NCBI RefSeq assembly: GCF_001039355.2
Contig: NW_019775236.1
Span: 414,382-478,381 of the forward strand
Reading direction: 5' to 3'
DNA from: Lingula anatina
Taxonomy: Eukaryota > Brachiopoda > Lingulata > Lingulida > Lingulidae
DNA length: 64,000 nt
Positions within the stretch are counted from its first letter, which is position 1. The number at the start of each line of letters is the position of its first letter. The position numbers and the translations under genes were made by a program. Below the pieces are notes generated by a model. The model searched no databases. It worked only from the letters and a program-made list of their open reading frames with translations, and had not been told where the DNA came from. Shown piece by piece: positions 1 to 11,900 of the stretch.

Positions 1-32
1 CCAGGCAAGTTAGACTCAATTCCAGTTTTTAC

Positions 33-374
33 TTAAAGGGATAACAACTGTTCGTTTTGGCCAAAAATGAGTTTTCCTGGGGCAAACAGCAATTTCCCCA
101 TACTTATCAATGGTTATTGAATTCATTTCTACATTCAAAATTACTCCCTGGTATTTTTCTAAAAAGTTTGCTTTTTGTAATAATCTGTTAAAAGATTATT
201 ACGAGTATAGCTTTCTGTGGAGGTCATGTGGTCGGATGGCAAACACATATTTCAGATTTATTGCTGTAACTGTCGTTTTTGTGGTAAAATAGAATATATT
301 ACATTTCTATGAGTTCTTTACAATGTATTCATTGTGAAATATAGATCTCATATGAAGAGTTGTTATCCCTTTAA
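33..374 (+). mobile_element. MITE, 342 bp, TTAA-ended terminal inverted repeats (copy 1)
   Basis: The element starts TTAAAGGGATAACAACT (33-49) and ends with its exact reverse complement (358-374), a perfect 17-bp terminal inverted repeat. The same 342-bp unit occurs in the opposite orientation at 33580-33921 and matches along its whole length. Both copies begin and end with TTAA, so TTAA may be either the target duplication, as in piggyBac-type elements, or part of the repeat. A hairpin lies at 177-202. No transposase is visible, so this is a non-autonomous element. Confidence 0.8.
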
Positions 375-653
375 TACTGTATATTTTTTGCATGTTATAG
401 AATAATTAATTAATTGTTGTTGAAAACCAATTATTTTTTGTATTTCATTTGCTTTAACTCATTTAATTTGAAATATCCCATATGAGTTAAGGAGTATAGC
501 ATTTATGAAACGAAAAAAATGGACAGACATACAGGTAATCTAACAGATGGTCGGGCGAACGAAAAGTCAGGCGCACGGACAGACAGGCAGCCAAACAGAT
601 ATAAATGGATAGATTATTGCTTAATTTACTGAAAATTCCATGTTGTTTTACAG
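375..653. other. upstream or intronic sequence before the PDZ gene
   Basis: I see no coding sequence here. It ends in a pyrimidine-rich stretch and the acceptor ttttacag at 646-653, so it is the 3' part of an intron. An upstream exon of the PDZ gene must lie further left or outside the window. Confidence 0.5.
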
Positions 654-681
654 GCCAATCAAAGCCTTGCATGCAATCCGA

Positions 682-3661
682 ATGAGTAGTGACAGTAAAG
701 TATCTACTGGAGAAAGAGAAGAGCGATCTAGACTAAAAAGCGACAGCTTCCTCGTTCTTAACAATGCTCCAATACAAGCCGCCTCACTGAAAATTGACGA
801 GGGATATGAAGACGAAGATTTTGTGCCCAGGGATGAAAATATAAATCCATACGATTCTCTGATGGCCATTGACAAAAAACACAGACGTACTGAACTCTGT
901 GCATCGCTATCTGTAGACTCTACTGGTGTGTCCAAACATAAAGAAAAATTCGGTATTGTGCGACCAACTTCTGATGAAAATGAAAATAGCAAATCGCCGC
1001 TGCGGAAAGCTAAATCTCTGGACTCGACTCCCGTGAAATCGTCTCAAGAACAGTCTCCTCCGTCGGCAAATAAACGTGCAAGAAGAATGTTACCACAAGT
1101 CCCCGGCAATCTTTCAAACGAAACACAAAAGCCAGTTTCAAAAAACGGAAATGAGAACATCACGCCTAATGAATGCAACGCATTAACCAAACAGGTTGGA
1201 AACCTATCTATGAGTCCAACTGAATTCAGAGTCTCAGGAAAACGAAATGGGACAGGTAAAAACACAGAATCACGGGTCAACATAGAAATGGCTAAAACCA
1301 AGTCCAATTGTAATAGAAACTCTGAATCGGAAAAGCGGCATGCTAGCGAAACTTTTGTTATTACAGGTGACAATGCTTCCCACCATTCATTATGTCGTAC
1401 CGACGAGATGGCAAGTGCCCGCAGTAGTCCTTTCGTACTGTGGAGTTCAAGCGACGAAGAGAATTTGTTAAAACATTCTATGCATTCAAGGAAAAAAGTA
1501 AGCCCTCACAACCGTAAATCTCGTGACTCTGCTGTGGTGAGGTCTAGCAAAGGTGATACACATACCCATTATAATCGCCCAAAGCCTCCGTCTTTACTTG
1601 CCATATCAAAATGCTGTGACATTGTACATTTAACCATAGAAAAGAAAGCGTTGGAGGAATTTGGCTATTCTTTTGCAAGAACTGTGTTTAGTAACACACA
1701 ATGTGAAAGAAACACGCCAGTGTCAATTTGGACCAAGGGGGATGTAAAAGACTCCTCGCCATCTAGTTCTCCTACGGGAAAACGACTCGTACTTGGAGGA
1801 AAGTGCAGTGCGTTTACTCCTGTTGACGGAACCGCAGACACCATAACGGCCCCCAGCCTTCTTAAAGTTCAAATCTCGGGACGTGCTGGCGAGAGTTGTT
1901 ATCATGCAGGGAAGCTGCAAGAAGGGGATTATGTTTTAGAGGTAAGTGAAGGGGAGTGGGATGGACGAGGGAGAGGGAATTTTCCAATTTAATTATAAAA
2001 ATTCATGGTTATATACAGGGTGCGAGAGTTATAAGGTGTTTTATATAGATATACAGTATTTCCCGTGTGTCTTACCCGTGTATACTTTTAGCCAATGAAC
2101 AAGTATGTGAGAACCTACATGTATATAGTTTTGGTATTTCGTCGGTTAAAAGAAAACAATATGTAATTTAACCACAAAAACTACCGTTCAACTATAATGT
2201 TCAAATGAAATTTGTATAATATCATGACTGAAATTCTGAATGTTACAACTTAAAATTTTCTGTTTGAATGCATCTTCAATTTGTAACGATCTATTTCTTT
2301 ATCCAACATCTGAGTGATTACTCGAACTTATGTGTGGCAGACCGTAAAAGAAATTCTATACAACAAATGACTTTCAATTAGATTTGAATACATCCTTCAT
2401 TTCAACATTCACACCGGTCAACCCTGCTTTTCGACTGCTTGACCCTTTCTCGGCATTTCCAGTCATTAGCTATTGGTTCGATATTATCTACAAAGAAAAG
2501 CAAAGTTAATCCACGAGAAATGTTTTGATAGAGAATTGCCAATCAAGCGTGAATGGTGCTCTAAAGGGAAACCAATTACTGTGTAATGGGCCGCTACGTC
2601 CTGCGGCTCCTTCGTTCTGTAGCCGTCGACCAATTTCGATTTCTATTTTTATACACTGATTTTCCATTGAAAGGAGTTGTTAATTAAATCTATTCACGTT
2701 CTTTCCTAATTACAATCGATGAGCTTTTTGACGTTCTTGATTATACTGCAAGTCTCTACTATGCATTAAGTTGCGTATTTATTTTTGAACTATTTCAAAA
2801 TTTGTGCATGGAAATTCCAATTAATTACATATAGATTTATTTAGAAACAGTACTTTGCCTCTATACCCACTCAATAGCCCTAGCATTTGCCATACACTTC
2901 AAAACTGATATTTGAACTAGATTAAAACCAAACGAAAACAGCAAATATGGAATTTGACATATATGCTACACTCATTGGTTACCTGGAACAAGACTAAAAA
3001 AATACAAATTAATAATCTCTTTTGTTCCAGATCAACGAGCAGCTGACCCTTGGTGCTACTAAAGAAGAAGCAGAGTCGATAGTGAGCTCTGGACAGCACT
3101 ATATCCAAATGGTCATTGCCAGACCCCGTGCAGTGACTAAAGCGTGTCAGGCAACTCTGAACTCGACTCACTGTGCTTCAACGACCGCGGCCACGGAAAT
3201 GCCTTCTTTGGACACCGAAAAGGTGAGAATTTATTTATAGTAGGATACTTTGGGATATAGTACAAATAATTCAAGCCGTTTTTGTGTGATGTTAATCACT
3301 GTGATTACAATACCCAAGATTATGAATATACAGTGAAGATTTTCTAGAGATTGACATTTTGACACCCTAAGAATGGCATGTGTGGTAGCGATAAATTATG
3401 TATACAACATACAGCTATGTTGTAATAAAACTAAAATCTTATATATGTCGACAGGTACATCCAGAAGAAACCGACTGCACTGATCTGGAAAAGGAATTAA
3501 AATTGTTGAAAATCAGATGCAAGGATCTTCAAGAGGAGACAGCTAGAAAAGACGACAGGATCGTACATCTGTGCAATCTACTGGAGGGCCAAACACATCA
3601 GAGCAGAAATAGCTACGCCGCCGACGGGGAATACGAGACTGAAGTAGTTTCTGTCGTCTGA
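682..3661 (+). CDS. PDZ-domain protein with C-terminal coiled coil (3 exons)
   Basis: Exons are 682-1941 (the exon itself opens at 654), 3031-3222 and 3455-3661. All junctions are phase 0 with GT-AG ends, giving 552 residues. Residues 1-310 are Ser-rich, Lys-rich and low in hydrophobics, so probably disordered. A PDZ domain spans about 314-451. The carboxylate loop reads FGYSF, about 45 residues are inserted after strand B, and the domain resumes at LLKVQISG and EGDYVLEINEQ, which is cut by intron 1. Exon 3 encodes a Glu/Lys/Leu heptad-like coil (about 493-530) and the protein ends ...VSVV. That S-x-V terminus fits a class I PDZ ligand. The reading frame is open upstream of Met682 to the acceptor at 653, so this exon could be internal and the true start further 5'. 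I do not recognise a specific orthologue. It is probably a scaffold protein. The gene converges with the receptor at 5326. Confidence 0.75.
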
Positions 3662-3699
3662 TATTGAATGAAAACTGAGGATGCTTCAACGAACTAAAA

Positions 3700-3705
3700 A
3701 ATAAA
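3700..3705 (+). promoter_or_regulatory. polyadenylation signal AATAAA of the PDZ gene
   Basis: A canonical AATAAA lies 38 bases after the stop codon of the PDZ gene. It supports a short 3' UTR and the choice of 3455-3661 as the terminal exon. Confidence 0.5.
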
Positions 3706-3770
3706 CAGGATTTGGTAATGTATTGTTGGTTATAATCAAACCCGGTCGAGCACGTCCTTGCATGATAACA

Positions 3771-3866
3771 GGTCACAGTGACATCGACGAGGTCAAAGTG
3801 ACAACAACGGGGTCAGAGTGACAATGGCCGAGGCCACAGTGCCAGCGACGAGGTCAAACTGAAAAG
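3771..3866. repeat. 20-bp imperfect minisatellite (about 5 units)
   Basis: Units of about 20 bp start at 3771, 3791, 3811, 3832 and 3852. Each begins GGTCA or GGCCA and continues with a variant of AGTGACA. They diverge mainly in the second half of the unit. Confidence 0.75.
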
Positions 3867-5325
3867 ATTTTGTCACGAAACTCGTGCCATAATTAACAAG
3901 ATAAAATACTTTTGATAGATGTGCATTCTCATTTATAAATTCTTTATATACGTCGTATCGAAATTGTCGTCGTGAATTATGCACCTGCAAGCCATAATCA
4001 TTGCTGTACTTTAAAAAATGGTGCAGTCCATTTATAAAGTTATTTTAAAGAATTATGTCGAAAATTCGTTTTATTTTGTTAATAATACGCCCATATGATG
4101 GAAAAATAAATCAATTCAAAGTTGACGTCACCTTTGGTAGATTTCCAAATAAAACACTTCTCCGATTCGACTCGTTTTTGTAGCTATTGCTTTTATTGAA
4201 TTTTATATGCATTAGTTTTATTGCGTTAGACTATATTCGGTCTAAAAGATTTCTGATGCATAGATGTACATAGGATATGAAGTATATATCACTGAGGAAA
4301 ACATATCCTTGCGAAATAAACGATACTGTATCGATTTCATATCATAAACATTCCACACACCAAGTATGAAATATCGTCCTATTAAACATTTATCAGGCGA
4401 TTATGCCCAACATTGCTTTTCTCTAACAAACAAACGCCCCGGTTAGACATAAGTCGGCTCATAAGCTGCACTGAAACTTTTTGCTACAGTATACGAGTAT
4501 AAACAGGAACTCATTTTAGCACGACGTATTCCCTTGAGCATGATCAACAACAATTCCGATCTTACGTATAAAATAGATAAACAACCTTTTTCGAAAATAA
4601 GTGTTTTGCTATATACAATTATTACATAAAAGTAAATATTTGTAAAACCCCAAGACCCCATTTACTAGCTCTTTCAAGCAAGTTTCCCATAATATTTCTG
4701 GCATTTTGTATACTGAAAATTGCGGAACGGCCATGAAGCTTCCCAGGTCTTTTTCAATTAGATCTAGATTCATTATAAGATAAAAGAAAGTATTAAGCAA
4801 ATTCGGAATTTTGACCTTGGTGCCGTATGGCACGACTGCAATGCTTCATGTAGGTTCAGTCAAAAGTGTAAACGAAAAAAAAATCTGGATATGATTTCCG
4901 CGCCTTTCTTTTGATGTAAGAGGATATCAGAAGACATCTATTCTAGTGGTAATCCGTAAGCGTCCGTGCATTCATGATGATATTTACTTGCACACGAGGG
5001 TATTTGAGATTTACAGACACACTTTGTGTGTATCAATCCGAACATGTACTTTCTGATGTTCGATAATAAACATTTATATATCCACAGGACACACAACATC
5101 TCGTGGCACCGTTGTAGAATTCCTGACTAGATGAAACAGATCTATCCACAGATAGGTTCCAGCCTGTTATATGAGAAATACATAAAACCACAGTTGCACT
5201 GTATATGTAAATTCTGACGATGTTGTACAACAGGTTTTAATGAATTTGCACCGTCTTCCTTCGGCATTGCTGCTTAAATAATATCTTGGATTTGTACGAT
5301 CATTTACTGCTGTTTTATATACACT

Positions 5326-5964
5326 TCAAGCATATGTATCATGGTTATTCACAATAAGACCTTTTTCGTCTTTCATCCCTAAAAAGACATCGTCCATAGC
5401 AGTGTCTGACATCATTTCCGGTTTTCCTGGTTCTCCGAACGCGGGGTTGACAATTGCTAAACTGCCGTCTGCCCCCACCTTTACTCCGACTGAGACGTCC
5501 CCGCTGGTGGAGCCACCTCGTATTGATTCTGAGTCGGACATGTTGGTCTGATCCACATACTGGGGCGACCGGTTCCTGGGAATACACATTTGAGATTGAT
5601 CAGATAAATACTGGCTTTTGATTTTATTTGATGAAAATAGCTGAAAATATAGACATTGTCACAGATGGCCAAATGTTTCTCTGTTTCCAAGTTAAACATC
5701 TATCACTAAACACCATAAAAAACATCTTGACTTAAAAAACGTGATTTTAATATCAATATACCAATGCAATTACGAAAAATTGTTTTAAACAATTAATTAT
5801 TTAGTTCAAAGAAACCGGCATTATTAGTTTCTGAACACAGACCACTTTCAGAAAAAGATATGTTGATTACCTTCTCCGGACCAATATGACCGCCAAGATG
5901 ACGATAAGCACAATTAGCACAACAACGACCACCACGATGCCGGCTATCAAACCTTTATTGTCGT
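5326..5964 (-). other. exons 31-32: transmembrane helix and cytoplasmic tail
   Basis: Exon 31 (5871-5964) encodes a 24-residue Val/Ile/Leu helix (1638-1661) followed by the basic stop-transfer RRRNR. Exon 32 (5326-5575) encodes an 83-residue tail ending HDTYA. The tail has an NPxF-type sequence (NPAF, 1707-1710), SPQYVD near the membrane and acidic DDVF. No PPPSPxS motif is present. Confidence 0.85.
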
Positions 5965-8900
5965 CTGGAAGATAAAATTGAAATTGAAATGATTACACTG
6001 CACCAATCAGTATGAAATCTACACTATAAGCAAGAACAAGATTCAATGGACCACATGTAGTAATGTGTCCCTTTAATGAAATGTGTCGTCAGCTGTATCC
6101 CGTGCCCCCCTCTCCACCCCTCAACCATGCACTCACCTTGACCTTGACTAGAGGCCTTTGGCCCAATTACACCTGCCTCCGACGTCGTGGAGGCCGGTAG
6201 CAGAGAGGGTGTAGGGTTTACCATCGTTGTTGTTGCTGTCGTTGTCGTTGTCGTCGTAGTCGTTGGTGTTGTTGGGACAAAAATAGTAGCTGTAAAACAC
6301 GAATCCATAAATCTAAAAAAGTACAATTTACGAAATGATCAACAAATAGATCATCTTAGAACTTATCACCGTTTTAACTGCTTTGGTATGCTATAAACAA
6401 ACAAACAAACAAGTTTTCTTTTGTTTTTCATGATAAAATGAACGAATGAATTTGAAATGAAAGATGGTCCCCACATTTCCCGTAGATCGTTGACTGTACT
6501 AATACTATAATTGTTGTTTAGCTTGGTTCTTTTTAGAGTGTAGAAAAAATATTCATCGAGTGTCTTCAAACGCTTTATCATTCATTAGTTTTACTATTAT
6601 TATTGCTATAAGTCTATAACATTGAAGTATTTTAATTTTTTCCTTGATTGCAAGCCTGAATCAGCTTTACCTTAAATAATCAATAGTTATTTTGAAATAT
6701 ACAAAAGACAAAAATCATAAAAACACATGCAAATAAGTTTTATCTAAGTATTTGAGTATCGCCATGTTATTCATTTCCGTACCGTGCAACACATAGCCCA
6801 TAACCAAAATTAAGTATGCTGATATTATTCCATCATGCATGTACCAGTGGTTATGCTCTTGACGTGTATTGTATCATATCAATTGCAGGCCTACCACGAC
6901 ACCATGAAGTTATTATCATTATTATAATCAACGCCTTCTTTACGTACTGGTAGTGGAGGACGGAGAGGTGGTACCACCAGTTGTGGTGGTGCGACTAGTT
7001 GTGGTGGTACGCAACGTACTGCTTTGGTACGCCGTGGTACTGGTCGTCGTACTGCTAGTTGTAGTTGGCGTACTCATTGTTGTACTCATTGTTGTACTTG
7101 TTGTGGTAGTACTAGTAAGTCTTGTTGGAACGGTGGAATGACGATCATAGGATGTGGTACCTTGAGTAGGTGTGATGGTGGTGCTAGTCGTTTTGACTAT
7201 GTATTTCGTTGCTGGGCAAGAAAAAGAAAAGGGCACCACCTTACTCAGATTAAGCAACAGAAAAATAGTTTTTATGCCATGCTGCCATGCAGTTAGAGAA
7301 GACAACAAAGTTACTTCTTTTAGAACCCTTATGTTATGATTTTTATATTAAAAAGCCTTGAACAAAAAGTGCATGAAGTTTATATTTCTAGAAGACATTG
7401 AGAATAGTTATGTATTGGCTACACTTCATTTTACCCATAACAGAAATGTCCTCACCCAAAACATTTACAAATGGTGCCCTACTACGTCCCAATATTCTAC
7501 AATACCCACTCTCCACCGAAACGCACACACAGTTGACACGTTGTTCTAAACACATTGCACCCTATGCCCCGAGCCACTATACTCTACTATAATCAAAGAT
7601 TTTTGAATCTCAAACTGCATTAAATTTACCATTGCAGATTGTAGTCAAATCTTGTTCCCATATTCCGGTGATGTTGCAGTGTACTTTACTGGTGGTTTTC
7701 TGATAGCCAGGGTTGCACACATATTCACAAGAAGAGCCAGCGGTCGTATTGCACTCCCTGGCAATGTTGCCGTTAGTTATATCACCAGAGCAATGTAACT
7801 CTAAAAATAAGAAAAAAACTATTCGATCAATGGACAATTAATTACATGACTGAGTGGTCGCCTATCGTATCTATTTTGTCTTCTTTCTGCGACATCAAAA
7901 AAGTGAGCCAATGACAAATTGAACATTAGTTTATGCTCCTGCTTTATCTCGTATCTATAACAAAAAATACTAATGCAACATATTTGCGGTTATTAGTGCC
8001 ATTCAGCAGCACAATTTTGATGGAATTTTTTTTTCGTAATAAAAGAAACATATTAAGGTGTAAACATATTATAAACTGCAGTTTCACAGCATCTATTATC
8101 TAATTCGCATCTCCAAAGCGTTGGTTTGAAATGATGTTCAACCAATTTTACTCACGTTCGCACGTGATGCTTCCATCCCAGGTCAAGTCATCTAGACAGG
8201 TAAAGACGCCGGACCCAGATGTTTTTCGATAACCAGGTATGCAGTCCACCTGGCAAATGTTTTTTCTGTTCCTGCCCTGACACCTGCCAAGTGTACCAAC
8301 TGGCAAAACCAGCAAGGGACACCGTTCAACTGGAAAATATCATAAAGTGTAAAGTATCATAATTCACTAAGTGTTCCATACTGATTTGTTAGGTGGAGGC
8401 GGGCCATAATTAAGAACGATTTGGATGTATTCAGACAATCTTGAATAGGCCCGATATACCAAAATTGCTAAAAAAAGGAACAAAAAACACTAGCTCCCAC
8501 ATAGTATGCAATATGCATACTGTGAGCCTCTAAATAAGCATGTTCAAGATACTAGGTGTGTTTAAGGATTGTCTTCTTTTCCCAGAGGTTTCATTTGCGA
8601 AAGCAGGAAGTTAAGCTGAGAGGGACTATTAGCTCAGCAAGCTGAACGTAGTGTGCTCTGGTCTCACCTATGCAGAGAGTGCTGAGATCCGGTTCAAACT
8701 GCCCCGTCTGAGGGTTACAGCGCGCTGTTGAACTATCCACGGAAGGTCTGAAGCCCTTCTCACAGGTGTAATTACAGGTCTGATTGGTTTCTCCCATGCA
8801 GCCATCCAAAAATACTCCGCCGGTGAACTTCATGTCGGGACACATCAACCCTGTGGTATGCATAAAAAGTATATCTCCATTTAAATAAAATTCATATTTA

Positions 8901-11900
8901 TAAAGTAGGAAATTGTAACAATGGCGAAATTAGGACTGGCGACATTGGCCCAAAAATTGCACGAGTCTACGCATTTCATTTTTGTGAAATAATTTTTGAA
9001 AGCAAGATCTGTTGATATGGATGAAAATATAGGTTAAATAAAAAGAGGTCGGATTTCGAGTAGAAATTAACATGTACTTAAAAGTCTAAATCAGTGAGGC
9101 TATAAAATGTGAAGTTCAGTGCTGAGGGACTCAAATCGCTATACATGATATAGCTATATAAGTTACATTATGAACCGGAAGAAATATATTTGCCATAGTG
9201 AACCTGTTGAAATGTTTCTCACCTTTGGCACAATCTCTACCATTGAAGTGCAAAGTCTCACCGTCTGGACATGCACATTTTCTTTTGTTGCCCGGCATTG
9301 GCAGACAGTAGACGGCACAGCCGCCATTGTTTTGGGAGCAAGCTGTTGTTTCTGGAAATTTCAATTAAGGTGATTCAATTTCGTTACTAAATTTCCTTCA
9401 CAATACGACAAAGAACTGACATCAAGCTAAATGATTACCAGTATTTGGATATCTAAATAACAATTCTAAAAGTATCATTAAATGCTTATAATGTTAACTG
9501 ATTTTAATAACCATATAATTGCTCGATACATGTATAATAAGCGTACTTGTTTGGGTTAAAGTAAATATCAATGATATCTGTCACTTTTTAAATTAAACAT
9601 CTTCAAAGTAAAAAGATGGCTTTTTCTTTTCCATCAAAGTCATTTTAAAATGAAAAAATAACTCACTGTCGTCTCTCATTGGCTTACTTACCCCTCTTTA
9701 CTGACGTATTGTAATACTTCAACCCGTTCAGCCCTGTGAAGTAGTCATAGTGAAACACATCAACTTTGCCACTTGCGGTTCCATTTCTTCTGTCCATGCG
9801 GAATATCCCCTTTTGAAGCCAGTCGGTCCAGTAGAGGTAATCGCCTTTCCTCGTGATGGCAAACCCATGGGAGGAAGATAGAACTTTCAATGTAGTACGT
9901 TCCCCTGTTGCCAAGTTGTATTCCTCTACGCGATCCTCGTATCCGTCCACCCAGTATAGTTTTTGTGCTGGAAATTGGGGGAAAGAAGTCAGTGATTAGT
10001 GCAGTTGGTGTGGTGTGATAATTAAGCTCAGGAGCATCATTTTCAAAACAAGAAATGAGTGTGAAATATTTATACAACTGTAATTAGGAAATAAGATTTA
10101 ATTCTATCAATATAAAAAGTGTACATATATTGGAAATCCTTTTGAATAGGGCTCGGAGTGAAAGATACCTTCAAAATCTGCAGTTAGGCCGTTTGGGTTC
10201 CTTAGTCCATGGCTAACCATTTTGGTATGATTGGTTCCCCCCATAGTAGCATTCATCACAGACGGCGAAGAGTTGGGCGTCGTCAACGTGTAATAGAAAG
10301 TTCTGAAGATCGTAACAGGAAAAAGCATGATTAAAAATATGTAAAAGGTGATACTAATAAGTATACGCTGTTTTTATCATAAGGTTGTTGTTTGCTTTGC
10401 TTTTCGAGAATATATAGGCAAATGTGAATCTAATGAAAGTGCAACTATATGTATATTAGTATTACAAAAAATCGTGATAAATCAAACCATCTCAAGAAGT
10501 GGCATGCATACCCTTTCCCTGGGTTCAATAAAATGGCTCTGGGATTAAATGATCTGCTGTTGGATGAGTAAATTGTAGTCTCCGGAATAGAACCATCTCT
10601 CTTTATAACTCCCAGAGTGTCCAGCCCACGGTCAGTGAAATAAAGGTTTTTAGAACTGGTGTCGATGGCAACGCCGTCTACTCTGGATCCTATAATAAAC
10701 AGTTGACCCGACTGTTATTAATTCAATTAGAAAATGAACTTTGTAAGTAGAAAACTTATATTTCTAAATGTTTGTCTCGGAAGCATTCAAAAACTGCAGA
10801 GGACTGTTACATTTTGGTATTGTATTTAGAATCCGATACAGCCGTTATTAGAAAAAAGTGATAAATTATACTACTTCATTTAAGTTTTTATATATATTAA
10901 AGGTATGTTTACTGGATGTACATTGGGTTTCAATTTGATTCATTTGATAATCTCCGTCATATTGGATCAACAAATAAAACAAGTTGTTATATTTAGGTGT
11001 TATTGAAAAGTCAAAAATTGTCTATTAACTTCGTCCAGGTTTTGAAATCTTCCTTACCTGGCTTCCCTTGCCTAAGCGTTATGACACCAGTACCATTCAA
11101 ATGCATGCTTCGAATTATGCCTTTCTTCCAGTCGGACCAATAAACTCGTTTTTCTGTGGGGTCGTAGTCGATGCCCATAGGCCACTCGTAATTAGTAGGA
11201 AGCTTAAGGGCAGATAACGTCTTAAAGTCAACGTCTGCTTGAAATATCGAGTGTCTGTAGTCATCCGCAATCAGGAAGAAATTATCCTCCATGATCTTAG
11301 CTGTAAAGAATTAATTTATGAATAGGGATTAGTTTCAACTGTTAAAAACTTGATGAGATAGGGTCTATCAATTTTAGCTGGCCACATTTAATTCAAATCA
11401 CGGTACAAAATCATTCAACAACGTGCTTACTTATTACAACAAAGCAGCAACACTTGTTGTACTTGTTTTTTTACCTAACAAAGATAAATGGGGTTAAGAT
11501 TAGACTTTTTACCTGATTCACATGTTTTGCCGTCCGCCTGTAACTTCATGCCATCAATACAGCCACACACTTTTCCACTTGGTTTGGGAAAACAGAGCTG
11601 TTCGCACCCATGCTGGGACTTACTGTCACAGGGTGCTAAATAGAAAAGGATTAGAATACTTTTCACACAACTCCATCAAAATCTATTTGTAGCACAGGTT
11701 TGCCCAAAAATAACACTACACTCATGGTTGGCAATACACATACACACGTAATGAATATCGTAAAAAAATTGTACCTTCTGATATCATGGGTTTCTAAAAT
11801 AGTATACAAGATTTAGGTATGAGCGATAAATTAATTTTGTAACAGACCGCTAGCGCAAGCTGTGGTCAGAGATTATGAAAATAGATGCGTTATATTTAAG

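Larger units (their letters stand above)
3667..5325. other. intergenic region between convergent genes
   Basis: This AT-rich stretch has no exon I can support. It holds the short 3' UTR of the PDZ gene, a 20-bp minisatellite (3771-3866) and the 3' UTR of the receptor gene. Candidate receptor polyadenylation signals on the minus strand are ATTAAA at 5236-5241 and AATAAA at 4192-4197 and 4217-4222. I cannot tell which is used. Confidence 0.4.

Noticed and set aside
6187-6396. Plus-strand frame rich in Val
   Set aside because: It is the antisense of the Thr-rich stalk exon on the minus strand, which has proper splice sites and phase.
6953-7296. Two plus-strand frames rich in Val or Cys
   Set aside because: Antisense shadows of stalk exon 29 (6948-7211).
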